The translations under genes were made by a program, and so were the position numbers. A stretch of DNA of 64,000 nucleotides, taken from positions 2,276,352 to 2,340,351 of the forward strand of contig NZ_CP107551.1 of the NCBI RefSeq assembly GCF_025837095.1, written 5' to 3'. Shown piece by piece: positions 41,001-49,482 of the stretch (positions are counted from its first letter, which is position 1; each line of letters opens with the position of its first letter). The DNA is from Rhodococcus sp. Z13. GTDB lineage: Bacteria; Actinomycetota; Actinomycetes; Mycobacteriales; Mycobacteriaceae. The notes beneath the pieces are model-generated. The model did no database searches and was not told where the DNA came from. It saw only the letters and a program-made list of their open reading frames with translations.

Positions 41001-43493
41001 GTGAGCTCCGCGAACCTGACCCGTGCCGAAACCGCCGCGCGCGCCCGCGCACTCGACGTGCACTCCTACCGTGTCGAACTCGACCTGCGCGGCGCCGTCG
41101 ATCCACGCCGCACGAGCTTCCCGACGGTGACGACCCTGGAGTTCACCGCCTCCGCGGAGGAGAGCTGGATCGACTTCATCGGCGACTCCGTCGAATCGGT
41201 CACCGTCAACGGCGACCTCGTCCCGGTCGTCTACGACGGCGCCCGCATCACGATCGGTGGGCTGCGCGAGATCAACGTCGTCACCGTCGTTGCGACCGGC
41301 CGCTACAGCCGCTCCGGGGAGGGGCTGCACCGCTTCGTCGACCCGGTCGACGGCGCGACCTATCTGTACACCCAGTACGAACCGGCCGACGCGCGCCGCG
41401 TGTTCGCCTGCTTCGAGCAGCCGGATCTGAAGGCGCCGTTCACCTTCGTCGTCACCGCCCCCGCCGGCTGGCAGGTGCTCTCCAACGAGGCCCCCGAGCA
41501 GCGTGTGGAGCGCGAGGGCAGCCAGACCGTCACCTTCGCCGCCACCCAGCCGATCTCCACCTACATCACCGCGATCGTCGCCGGCCCCTACCACCGTGTC
41601 GGATCCTCGTGGCGCCGCGGCGATCTCGAGGTGCCGCTCGGGGTACTGTGCCGCGCCTCGCTCGCCGAGCACCTCGACGCCGAGGAAATCCTCGAGATCA
41701 CCGAGCAGGGCCTGGACTTCTATGCCGAGCACTTCGCCTATCCCTATCCGTTCGGCAAGTACGACCAGGTGTTCGTCCCCGAATACAACCTCGGTGCGAT
41801 GGAGAACCCGGGCTGCGTCACCTTCACCGAGGCCTACGTCTTCCGCGGCGCCGCCACCGCCGCCCAGCACCAGGGCCGCGCCAACACGATCCTGCACGAG
41901 ATGGCGCACATGTGGTTCGGCGATCTCGTCACCATGAAGTGGTGGGACGACCTGTGGCTCAAGGAGTCCTTCGCCGACTTCATGGGCGCCTTCGTCAGCG
42001 CCGAGGCCACCAAGTTCACCGACGCCTGGGTGGCCTTCGCCAACCGCCGCAAGGCCTGGGCGTATCTGCAGGACCAGCTGCCCACGACCCACCCGATCGT
42101 CGCCGACATCACCGACCTCGAGGCCGCCAAACTCAACTTCGACGGCATCACCTACGCCAAGGGCGCCAGCGTCCTCAAACAACTCGTCGCCTACGTCGGG
42201 CGTGACGCCTTCTTCGAGGGTGCCCGCCGCTACTTCCGCCGGCACGCCTTCGGCAACACCACTCTCGACGACCTGCTCACCCAACTGTCGGAGACCTCCG
42301 GTCGCGACCTGACCGAATGGGCGCGGGCCTGGCTGCAGACCACCGGGGTGTCCACCCTGAGCCTCGAGACCGGCGCGGACGGTCCCGAGATCGTCCAGAC
42401 CGAGCCGCGCCCGCACCGCCTCGCGGTGGGCTGCTACGACCTCGACGCCGCCGGGGATCTGGTGCGCACCCACCGCATCGAGGTCGACCTCGCCGAGGCC
42501 CGCACCCCGATCGACCTGCCGGACGCCGCGCTGGTGCTGCTCAACGACGACGACCTCACCTACGCCAAGGTCCGGCTCGACGCGCGGTCGCTGGCCACCG
42601 TCGACGAACGGCTGGACCGGGTGCGCGACCCGCTCGCGCGGGGCCTGCTGTGGTCGGCGCTGTGGAACGCCACCCGTGACGGGGATCTGCACGCCGACCG
42701 CTATCTGTCGATGGCGGCGCGGTTCGCCCGCCGCGAGAACGACGCCGCGCTGCTGACCGCGGTGCTCGCCAACGCCGCGTACGCCGTCGAGCACTACCTG
42801 CCGCCCGCGGCGCGGCCGGATGCCCGCCGCCGCTGGCTCGACGCCGTCTGGGACGGGCTGCACGACGCCGATCCGGGCAGCGACGCCCAGCTCGCCTTCG
42901 CCCGCGCCGTCGGGGTCGCCGCGGCGACGGACGCGCACCACGCCGCCGAATTGCGCGCCATGCTCGGCGGACACACTGCCCCACCGGAGGGACTGCGCCT
43001 CGACCCGGATCTGCGGTGGAGCTGGTGGGCGGCACTGACCACCACCGGCGACGCCGACGAGGCGGACCTCGACGAGGAGCTGCGCGGCGACGACACCGCC
43101 TCCGGGCGGACCGCGCACCTGCGGGCGCTGACCTCCCGGCCCCGCGCCGACGTCAAGGCGCACGCCTGGGCGTTGATCCTCGCCGACCACACCCTCACCA
43201 ACGACCATCTCGACGCCACCATCGCCGGGTTCCGGGCGGGGGACCGCCGCGACCTGATCTCCGCCTACGACTCGGACTATTTCGCGGTGCTGCTCGACAC
43301 CTGGGCCGAGCGCAGCATCGAGATCGCCCGCCGCATCGTCGTCGGGTTGTTCCCCGCCGCCGACGATCTCACCCAGGTCGACGCGTGGCTCGCCGGGCAT
43401 CCCGACGCTCCCGCGGCGCTGCGCCGCCTGGTGCTCGAACAACGCGACCATCTGGCCCGCGACCTGCGGGTGCAGCGGATCAACACGCCGTGA
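41001..43493 (+). CDS. pepN: Aminopeptidase N (M1 family)
   Basis: 830 residues. The exopeptidase motif GAMEN (NLGAMENPGCVTF) and the zinc motif HEMAHMWFGD with the downstream Glu in LKESFADF are intact, followed by the C-terminal ERAP1-like helical domain. Cytoplasmic removal of N-terminal residues from peptides. GTG at 41001 chosen because family sequence begins about 10 residues later; an in-frame GTG at 40980 is possible. Its stop overlaps the recombinase start (GTGA). Confidence 0.93.
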   Translation: MSSANLTRAETAARARALDVHSYRVELDLRGAVDPRRTSFPTVTTLEFTASAEESWIDFIGDSVESVTVNGDLVPVVYDGARITIGGLREINVVTVVATGRYSRSGEGLHRFVDPVDGATYLYTQYEPADARRVFACFEQPDLKAPFTFVVTAPAGWQVLSNEAPEQRVEREGSQTVTFAATQPISTYITAIVAGPYHRVGSSWRRGDLEVPLGVLCRASLAEHLDAEEILEITEQGLDFYAEHFAYPYPFGKYDQVFVPEYNLGAMENPGCVTFTEAYVFRGAATAAQHQGRANTILHEMAHMWFGDLVTMKWWDDLWLKESFADFMGAFVSAEATKFTDAWVAFANRRKAWAYLQDQLPTTHPIVADITDLEAAKLNFDGITYAKGASVLKQLVAYVGRDAFFEGARRYFRRHAFGNTTLDDLLTQLSETSGRDLTEWARAWLQTTGVSTLSLETGADGPEIVQTEPRPHRLAVGCYDLDAAGDLVRTHRIEVDLAEARTPIDLPDAALVLLNDDDLTYAKVRLDARSLATVDERLDRVRDPLARGLLWSALWNATRDGDLHADRYLSMAARFARRENDAALLTAVLANAAYAVEHYLPPAARPDARRRWLDAVWDGLHDADPGSDAQLAFARAVGVAAATDAHHAAELRAMLGGHTAPPEGLRLDPDLRWSWWAALTTTGDADEADLDEELRGDDTASGRTAHLRALTSRPRADVKAHAWALILADHTLTNDHLDATIAGFRAGDRRDLISAYDSDYFAVLLDTWAERSIEIARRIVVGLFPAADDLTQVDAWLAGHPDAPAALRRLVLEQRDHLARDLRVQRINTP

Positions 43494-44638
43494 CCGAGCC
43501 GCAGCCGTACCGCGAACCGTCGGTGGTGTCGACCCCGCCGGCGGTACCCGACACCGTCGCCGACGCGATGCGGCGGCTGCGCAGCAAGGCCAGCTCCGAC
43601 AACACCCGCGCTGCGCAGCTGAGCGACTGGGCGATCTTCACCCGCTGGTGCGAGCGCACGGGGCACACCCCGCTACCCGCCGACCCGGAGCAGGTGAGCT
43701 GGTTCCTCACCGAGAAGGCCGCCGAGCTGCGCCCCGACGGCCGCTGGGCCTACGCCCCGTCGACGCTGACGCGCTGGGTGTCGACCATCAACCGGATGCA
43801 CACCCTCGCCGGGCTGCCCGCCCCCGGCACGGACCCGGCGGTGCGGGACCTGCTGCGGGGCCTGCGCCGTGAACGCGCCACCCCACCGGCGCGGCGCACC
43901 CCGCTGCTCACCGACGACATCCGCACCATCCTGGCCGCGATGCGCACCGAGGCCGCCGCGGCGGGCTGGGCCGAACGGGTCGCCGAACGCCGCGACGCCG
44001 CGATCCTGCTCATGGGCCTGGCCGGGGCGCTGCGCCGCTCCGAGCTGACCGGCCTGCGCGTCGCCGACGTCGTCCCGCACCGCGCCGACGGCCTGTACGT
44101 GACGGTGCGCCGCTCGAAGAGCGACCGGGCGGCGCAGGGCCGCACCGTCACCCTGCCCTACGGCTCCGACCCGCACACCTGCCCGGTCTGCGCCTACCGT
44201 CGCTGGCGGCAGGTCCTCGACGTCTGGGACGGTGGGGGCCGCCCCGCCGTCGCCGAGCTGCTCGCCGTCGCCGACACCGGCCCCGACGAGCACTGCTGCC
44301 GCGGGCTCGCCGCCGGGTCGACGCGCCCGGAGGGGGAGCGGCCCCTGTTCCGGCCCGTGCACCGCACCGGCTCCGTCGGCGCGGCCGCGCTGTCCGGGCA
44401 GTCGGTGCACTCGATGATCCAGCGGCGGGCCCGCCGCGCCGGGTTCAGCGAGGAACTCGTCGCCACCCTCGGCGGCCACAGCCTGCGCGCCGGGTTCGTC
44501 ACCCAGGCGGTGCGCGGCGGCGCCACCACCCAGACGATCATGACTCAGACCGGGCACGCCGACGAACGGATGGTCGCGCTCTACAGCCGCCACCACGCCG
44601 GGCTCGTCGGCAACGCCGTCACCCGTCTCGGGCTGTAG
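43490..44638 (+). CDS. Tyrosine site-specific recombinase (solitary)
   Basis: 382 residues. N-terminal SAM-like core-binding domain (SDNTRAAQLSDWAIFTRWCERTGHTPLPA), catalytic domain with Arg in GALRRSELTGL (about 182), Lys in RRSKSDRAAQG, H330-x-x-R333 in GGHSLRAGF, H356 in QTGHADERM and Tyr365 in VALYSRH. All catalytic residues are present. It overlaps pepN by 4 bp, which is odd for a phage-type integrase, and no excisionase or att site is evident. Confidence 0.88.
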   Translation: MTEPQPYREPSVVSTPPAVPDTVADAMRRLRSKASSDNTRAAQLSDWAIFTRWCERTGHTPLPADPEQVSWFLTEKAAELRPDGRWAYAPSTLTRWVSTINRMHTLAGLPAPGTDPAVRDLLRGLRRERATPPARRTPLLTDDIRTILAAMRTEAAAAGWAERVAERRDAAILLMGLAGALRRSELTGLRVADVVPHRADGLYVTVRRSKSDRAAQGRTVTLPYGSDPHTCPVCAYRRWRQVLDVWDGGGRPAVAELLAVADTGPDEHCCRGLAAGSTRPEGERPLFRPVHRTGSVGAAALSGQSVHSMIQRRARRAGFSEELVATLGGHSLRAGFVTQAVRGGATTQTIMTQTGHADERMVALYSRHHAGLVGNAVTRLGL

Positions 44639-44656
44639 CGTCGGAACCGGGCGGAA

Positions 44657-44671
44657 TTGCATCGGATGCAA
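44657..44671. promoter_or_regulatory. Palindrome TTGCATCGGATGCAA
   Basis: Perfect 6-bp arms around CGG, 18 bp after the recombinase stop. Its ATGCAACA half recurs at 45769-45776 just past the IS element. Could be a recombinase core-type site or a transcription element; nothing else supports either choice. Confidence 0.3.
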
Positions 44672-44796
44672 CACTGCGCAAGTGGGGGAGAAGTGCTCGA
44701 CGTGCGGCGAAGGGGACGTGCCCGTGCGTCGAGTATCCGGCCTGCGTGGGCCGTGACCTGGCAGAACACCTCGTTTCGGCCACGCAATTCAACAAT

Positions 44797-45755
44797 GAGG
44801 TCTTCTCAGTAAGTTGATCTTGGCCGAGCGGTGCGATACCCGAATCACGAAGAGACGCAGAGCCCCTGGTAGGACTGGATTTGCGAAGACCAAGTCCAAG
44901 AACCAGAGGCTCCACGTGATCACCTATTCTGCCACGCTCGACGTCCCACGCCCTCTCGCCCAGCACCTCGCCGCATTGCTGCAGGTCAACCGTCGTGAAC
45001 GCGGCAGCCGCCGCGGACGCCGCGCCCTGACTCCCTTCCGCCACGCGGTCCTCGTACTGCGCTGGTTCCGACAGGACACCCCACTGACCGCACTGGCCCA
45101 CGACGCCGGCATCTCCATCGCCACCGGCTACCGGTACCTGCACGAAGGCATCGACGTTCTCGCCGCGCAAGCTCCGGACCTGGCCGACGTGCTCAGCGAC
45201 CGACTCGCCGCGGGACGGACGCACGTGATCCTCGACGGCACGCTGATCCCCACCGACCGGGTCCGTGAGACCACGATCGGAACGAAGGGCACCCCGGTCC
45301 ACCGGTGGTACTCCGGTAAACACCGCCGATTCGGTGCGAACGTCCAGTTCATCGCGACCGCGGACGGATTCCCGTTGTGGGTGTCGGAATCGCTGCCGGG
45401 CAGCACCCACGATCTGACCGCGGCCCGCGCACACGGAATTACGGGCGCGTTGTACGCCGCCGCAGCTCAGGGTCTGCTCACCCTCGCGGACCAGGGTTAT
45501 CAGGGGGTGGGCATCGGTATCCACACGCCCACGAAGGCTCCTGCCGACGGCAACACTCTCGACGCCGACACCGCCTGCCGCAACACGCTGCTGACCAGTC
45601 TGCGGTGCCTCGGCGAACGTGCCGCCGCATTGCTCACCACCCGATGGAAGGCACTCGCCAGGATCACCCTGTGCCCCAAAAGAATCGGTTCCATCGTCAA
45701 AGCGGCGCTCGTTCTCACCCAATTCGAGCATGCAGGACGCTACTGAGAAAACCTC
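44797..45755 (+). mobile_element. IS5-like insertion sequence, 959 bp, with AAT target duplication
   Basis: Ends GAGGTCTTCTCAGTA (44797-44811) and TACTGAGAAAACCTC (45741-45755) are inverted repeats matching at 14 of 15 bases. They are flanked by AAT (44794-44796 and 45756-45758), a 3-bp target duplication as in the ISL2 type of the IS5 family. Precise excision restores a continuous sequence ending in the start of the next recombinase gene, so it inserted in that gene's promoter or first codons. Confidence 0.88.
44916..45746 (+). CDS. IS5-family transposase
   Basis: 276 residues from a GTG with AGAGG upstream; the frame is open back to 44814. N-terminal HTH_Tnp_4 (FRHAVLVLRWFRQDTPLTALAHDAGISIATGYRYLHEGI), then DDE_4 with Asp in VILDGTLIPTDR and in LADQGYQGVG, and a Glu in CLGERAAALLTTRWKAL. 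It fills the IS; its TGA lies inside the right terminal repeat. Looks intact. Confidence 0.88.
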   Translation: MITYSATLDVPRPLAQHLAALLQVNRRERGSRRGRRALTPFRHAVLVLRWFRQDTPLTALAHDAGISIATGYRYLHEGIDVLAAQAPDLADVLSDRLAAGRTHVILDGTLIPTDRVRETTIGTKGTPVHRWYSGKHRRFGANVQFIATADGFPLWVSESLPGSTHDLTAARAHGITGALYAAAAQGLLTLADQGYQGVGIGIHTPTKAPADGNTLDADTACRNTLLTSLRCLGERAAALLTTRWKALARITLCPKRIGSIVKAALVLTQFEHAGRY

Positions 45756-45777
45756 AATGTTGTGTTCAATGCAACAT

Positions 45778-46902
45778 ATGGAGTCAGTGGTCGATCCGCC
45801 CGGTGCGGCGCATCTGGTGCTGGCCGATGCGGTGGTGCACCTGGATCCGCAGCAGGCGGTGTTCGAGGCGATGCTCGCCGGGTGGCAGCGACAGCAACGC
45901 ACCCGGTTTCTGAGCGAGTCCGGCACGATCGGTCCACGGGTGGCGGTGGTGCGGCGAATGGCCGAGTTCACCAATTCGTATCCGTGGCAGTGGGAACCGG
46001 CCGATGGGGAAGATTTCATCACGCATCTGCGTTCGGAACTGCGGGCGCGACCGATCGTGGTGTCCACGGCGCGCAGCTACGAGATGGCGATCGCGTTGTT
46101 CGTCGAGTACGTCACCGATCGTCGGTACGGGTGGCCTGCGGTGTGCGAGCAACGGTTCTCGCAGGTGCCACAGCGAATCTTCCATGAAGGCAACACCATC
46201 GCGCATGTCGCCGACGTCGAGGGACAGCCGGGGCGGCGCCCGTTGACCTACGACGAGGTCCAAGCATTGTTCGATGCCGCCGACGCCCGGGTGGGACAGA
46301 TCCGCGAGCGGGGTCGCAAGGGGGCGCTGACGGCGCTGCGGGACGCGGCGCTGCTCAAGACCGTGTACGCCTACGGCCTGCGCCGCCGGGAGGCGTACGG
46401 GCTGGACCTGGCGGATCGGCGGCACAGTCCCACCGCGGGGCAGTACGGCCGCTACGGGGCGTGGTTCGTGCGCTGGGGTAAAGCGTCGAAGGGCGGTCCG
46501 CCCAAGCGTCGCACCGTACTCACGGTGCCGGAGATGGACTGGATCGTCGAGGTGCTCGAGCACTGGGTCACCGAGGTGCGTCCGTTGCTGCATCCGGGTC
46601 CGCTGGCAGCGGTGTGGGTCAACGAACGGGCCGGGCGGATGTCGATGCGCAGCATCAACGAGGCCTTCGCCTCGGCTCGGCAGGCGGCCGGGTTGCCGAC
46701 CGAGTTGGATCTGCACTGCCTGCGTCATTCCTACGTCACTCATCTGGTCGAGTTCGATTACCCGGAACGGTTCGTCTCCGAGCAGGTCGGGCACCGCTAC
46801 GCGTCGACCACCGCGCTCTACACGGGGGTCTCGGACGAGTACCGGCGCCGGCTGATCCGGCGCGCCTTGCAGGACCGTACCGAACTGTGGGAGCAGCGCT
46901 GA
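45778..46902 (+). CDS. Tyrosine recombinase, first gene of a three-gene module
   Basis: 374 residues. Catalytic residues are visible: Arg in YAYGLRRREAYGLDL, Lys in FVRWGKASKGG, H313-x-x-R316 in LHCLRHSYVTHL, H339 in QVGHRYASTTALYT and Tyr348. N-terminal SAM-like domain from about residue 60. In-frame ATGs at 45757 and 45769 are also possible; the IS ends 22 bp upstream, so expression may depend on IS sequence. Ends TGATG, sharing one base with the HTH gene. Confidence 0.87.
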   Translation: MESVVDPPGAAHLVLADAVVHLDPQQAVFEAMLAGWQRQQRTRFLSESGTIGPRVAVVRRMAEFTNSYPWQWEPADGEDFITHLRSELRARPIVVSTARSYEMAIALFVEYVTDRRYGWPAVCEQRFSQVPQRIFHEGNTIAHVADVEGQPGRRPLTYDEVQALFDAADARVGQIRERGRKGALTALRDAALLKTVYAYGLRRREAYGLDLADRRHSPTAGQYGRYGAWFVRWGKASKGGPPKRRTVLTVPEMDWIVEVLEHWVTEVRPLLHPGPLAAVWVNERAGRMSMRSINEAFASARQAAGLPTELDLHCLRHSYVTHLVEFDYPERFVSEQVGHRYASTTALYTGVSDEYRRRLIRRALQDRTELWEQR

Positions 46903-47228
46903 TGATCAAGAAGATGGGCTACCGCTGGAATCTGCGCAAACGCATGGCCGAGCAGGACATGTTCGCCACCACCGACCTGGTGCCGCTGTTGGCCGAGCGT
47001 GGCATCCACCTCTCGCGAGAGCAGGTCTACCGGCTGGTCACCGCACCCCCACAGCGACTGTCGATGGACACCCTCGCCGCCCTGTGCGACATCCTCGCCT
47101 GCACCCCGAACGATCTGATCGAGATCGATGTGGTCAACACCCCCGTCGCCAAGACCGGCGGCCCGGCCGAACGAGTTGCCCCGCCGCAGGTTCGGCGCAC
47201 CACCATCCGTCGGCCGAGGTCGACATGA
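46902..47228 (+). CDS. Small Cro/C1-type helix-turn-helix protein
   Basis: 108 residues. HTH of the XRE/HTH_26 type: YRWNLRKRMAEQDMFATTDLVPLLAERGIHLSREQVYRLVTAPPQRLSMDTLAALCDILACTPNDLIEI. A basic tail (VRRTTIRRPRST) follows. Its place between two recombinase-fold proteins, with 1-bp and 4-bp overlaps, suggests a directionality factor, repressor or DNA-binding partner of the recombinases. Confidence 0.85.
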   Translation: MIKKMGYRWNLRKRMAEQDMFATTDLVPLLAERGIHLSREQVYRLVTAPPQRLSMDTLAALCDILACTPNDLIEIDVVNTPVAKTGGPAERVAPPQVRRTTIRRPRST

Positions 47229-49333
47229 CCGCCGCCCAGGCCCGCCGGGAACGGCGGCAGACGGTACTCGACCGGGCCGCTGCCCGGCTCTGCGCGGTGG
47301 TGCCCGACCTCGACCCCACCGCCGCTACACAATTCGTCGAGCGTGCCACCGTCGCGCACACCCTGCGACGCCTCGAGACGCACCTGGCCGAGCATCCGGA
47401 CGCGCTGATCTCCGGGTCGTCGGACGCGCCCATCGCGGTGCAACGGCTGGCCGGGCTGCTGGCCGACGCCGGCCACACCACCGTCGTCGTCCCCGGCTGC
47501 CTGCGCTGCGGTCGGCTCGTGCTGTTGCCGCACATCGTCGACGGCGGCCGAGTCTGCGACAACTGCCGCCGCTTCTACCATCGCGCACCCTGCGGACGTT
47601 GCGGGCACGATCGCCCGATCGCCACCCACACCGACCGTGGTGATCCCTTGTGCCGCTCGTGCATCCCCTGCAGGCGCGAACCCTGCGGCACCTGCGGACG
47701 GGTGCTGCGGGTGCAGACTCGGCGCGCCGACGGTGCCGCGGTGTGCCCCAACTGCTATCGCGCCCCGCAGCGCCGCTGTTGTCGCTGCGAGCACACCGCC
47801 TCGACCTACGCCCACACCGCCGACGGTCCGATCTGCAAGTCCTGCTACCGCCGGCCCCTGCGCCGTTGCGGCGCCTGCGGTGAGCACCGACGCATCGACC
47901 GCCGCGCCACGGCAACCAGCCCGGATATCTGCATCCGCTGCCGGACCCGACGCCTGCGGTCGTGCACCGTCTGCGGCACCGCGTATCCGGCCCATCCGCG
48001 TGCGCAGCATCCGGTGTGTCTGCCGTGCCGGGACGCCGGCCACATCCTCGAACCCGAGCTGACCGAATCACCCGGCCGGGTCCGTCGGCGTCGAGACGAA
48101 ACCGGCCACGACGCCCTGATCACCACCCTGCACGCTGTGATCGCCGATCCGCAGCGGGGCATCGCCGCTCCACTCACCGTGCTCGACGAGGTCTTCCGCA
48201 CGGTGCCCAACCCCGAGATCACCCGGTATTGGCTGCGCCGCCGGCGCGGCGGTGCTGCTCTGCTGCACCAGATAGCCCTACGCGCTCACGACGAACCGAT
48301 CACCCATCAGCTGCTCGACAGCGTCCCCCACAGCGCAGCCCTACCCCGGCTGCGCGATTTGTTCGTCCACGCCGGGATCCTGCCCGACCGCACAGACCTG
48401 ATCGAACGGATCGGACCCTGGCTCGACGAGATTCTCGAGAGCCACCCCGCCCACCACGGTGAACTGGTGCGTCCCTTCGCGCATTGGCACGTGCTACGGC
48501 GAGCCCGCCGCCGCGCCCGAAACCGCCCGGTCACCGACAGTGCCGCCGCCTACGCCCGCAGCCAGATCTCCCTCGCCCTGGACTTTCTGTCCTGGCTCGA
48601 CGAACACGACACCCCCTTGGCCACCGCCACCCAAGCCGACCTCGATCGCTGGCTCGACGGTGGCAGTCGCTACCGATATTTCCTGGCCAACTTCATCACC
48701 TGGGCGACCACCCACCACCGGTGCACCGACCTGGTCGTGCCGAACCCTCACAGCGGCGAACCATCACACATCCTCACCGACGACGACCGCTGGGCAATGC
48801 TCGCTCGCTGTCTGCACGACGAGACGCTGCCCCTGCACGTGCGAGCGAGCGGCGCGCTGGTACTGCTCTACGGACGCACCATCACCAGCATCGCCGATCT
48901 CACCACCAGCGACATCATCGATACCGATACCGATGCCTACCTCCGCATCGGCAACGGCACCGTCCCGCTCCCTCCGGCCCTCGCCACGCTCGTGCACAGT
49001 CTCGCCGACGACGCCGATGGCCGTGCCCCCTTCCCGCGTCCCGGCGATACGACCCGCTTCCTTTTCCAGGGAAGAAGGATCGGCAAGCCCACCACACCGA
49101 AAGTGCTGGCCCGCAACCTTCGAACCTGTGGGATCGACCCCCGGCCCGCTCGACACGCAGCCCGAGCTGCCTGGGCCCGGGAGATCCCCGCCCCCATCGC
49201 CGCGGACGTGCTCGGCATCCACATCACCACCGCCACCCGATGGGCGGGCCGCACACGACGGGACTGGACCCACTACCTTGCCATCCGAACCGACACCGCA
49301 GGACACACCCATGACAACCCCAGGAAGACATGA
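47225..49333 (+). CDS. Zinc-ribbon-array protein with a degenerate tyrosine-recombinase domain
   Basis: 702 residues. Twelve CxxC motifs between residues 92 and 268 (at about 92, 111, 123, 143, 154, 174, 185, 204, 215, 236, 247, 265) make six zinc ribbons with a period near 31. A helical linker follows, then a core-binding domain (AYARSQISLALDFLSWLDEHDTPLATATQADLDRWL) and a recombinase-like catalytic fold. R is kept in YGRTITSIADL and HxxR in RHAARAAW (644-647), but in the last block LGIHITTATRWAG the nucleophile Tyr position is Trp673. So it is probably a non-catalytic DNA-binding partner. Confidence 0.78.
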   Translation: MTAAQARRERRQTVLDRAAARLCAVVPDLDPTAATQFVERATVAHTLRRLETHLAEHPDALISGSSDAPIAVQRLAGLLADAGHTTVVVPGCLRCGRLVLLPHIVDGGRVCDNCRRFYHRAPCGRCGHDRPIATHTDRGDPLCRSCIPCRREPCGTCGRVLRVQTRRADGAAVCPNCYRAPQRRCCRCEHTASTYAHTADGPICKSCYRRPLRRCGACGEHRRIDRRATATSPDICIRCRTRRLRSCTVCGTAYPAHPRAQHPVCLPCRDAGHILEPELTESPGRVRRRRDETGHDALITTLHAVIADPQRGIAAPLTVLDEVFRTVPNPEITRYWLRRRRGGAALLHQIALRAHDEPITHQLLDSVPHSAALPRLRDLFVHAGILPDRTDLIERIGPWLDEILESHPAHHGELVRPFAHWHVLRRARRRARNRPVTDSAAAYARSQISLALDFLSWLDEHDTPLATATQADLDRWLDGGSRYRYFLANFITWATTHHRCTDLVVPNPHSGEPSHILTDDDRWAMLARCLHDETLPLHVRASGALVLLYGRTITSIADLTTSDIIDTDTDAYLRIGNGTVPLPPALATLVHSLADDADGRAPFPRPGDTTRFLFQGRRIGKPTTPKVLARNLRTCGIDPRPARHAARAAWAREIPAPIAADVLGIHITTATRWAGRTRRDWTHYLAIRTDTAGHTHDNPRKT

Positions 49334-49482
49334 CGAATACCGCATCCACCGAATACCGTCACTCCGCCAGTCCGGGGCGAGCGGGCGACCGCCGGGTACC
49401 GGGGCCGTACCGGGTTCGAGCCGCACGACGATCTGCTTGGAGGTCGGCGTGTTGCACACGTCCGCGACGGCCTCGCGGTGGA
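49334..49482 (-). pseudogene. Possible 5' stub of a gene cut by the recombinase module
   Basis: On the minus strand, after the FUSC stop, a frame from a GTG at 49459 reads CNTPTSKQIVVRLEPGTAPV and PGGRPLAPDW with strong G/C third positions. It loses coding bias near 49370, close to the CGAATACCG repeats. This looks like the N-terminal part of a gene that followed FUSC. Family not recognised; the other part is not in the window. Confidence 0.35.

Larger units (their letters stand above)
45778..49333 (+). mobile_element. Three-gene recombinase module (active recombinase, HTH, Zn-ribbon pseudo-recombinase)
   Basis: The three genes overlap by 1 and 4 bp and read the same way, so they work as a unit. 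Such compact blocks with no cargo are typical of recombinase-only elements. CGAATACCG occurs twice, 16 bp apart, right after the last stop (49334-49342 and 49350-49358) and may mark the end. I found no matching left end, because the IS and recombinase 43490 intervene. Confidence 0.55.
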
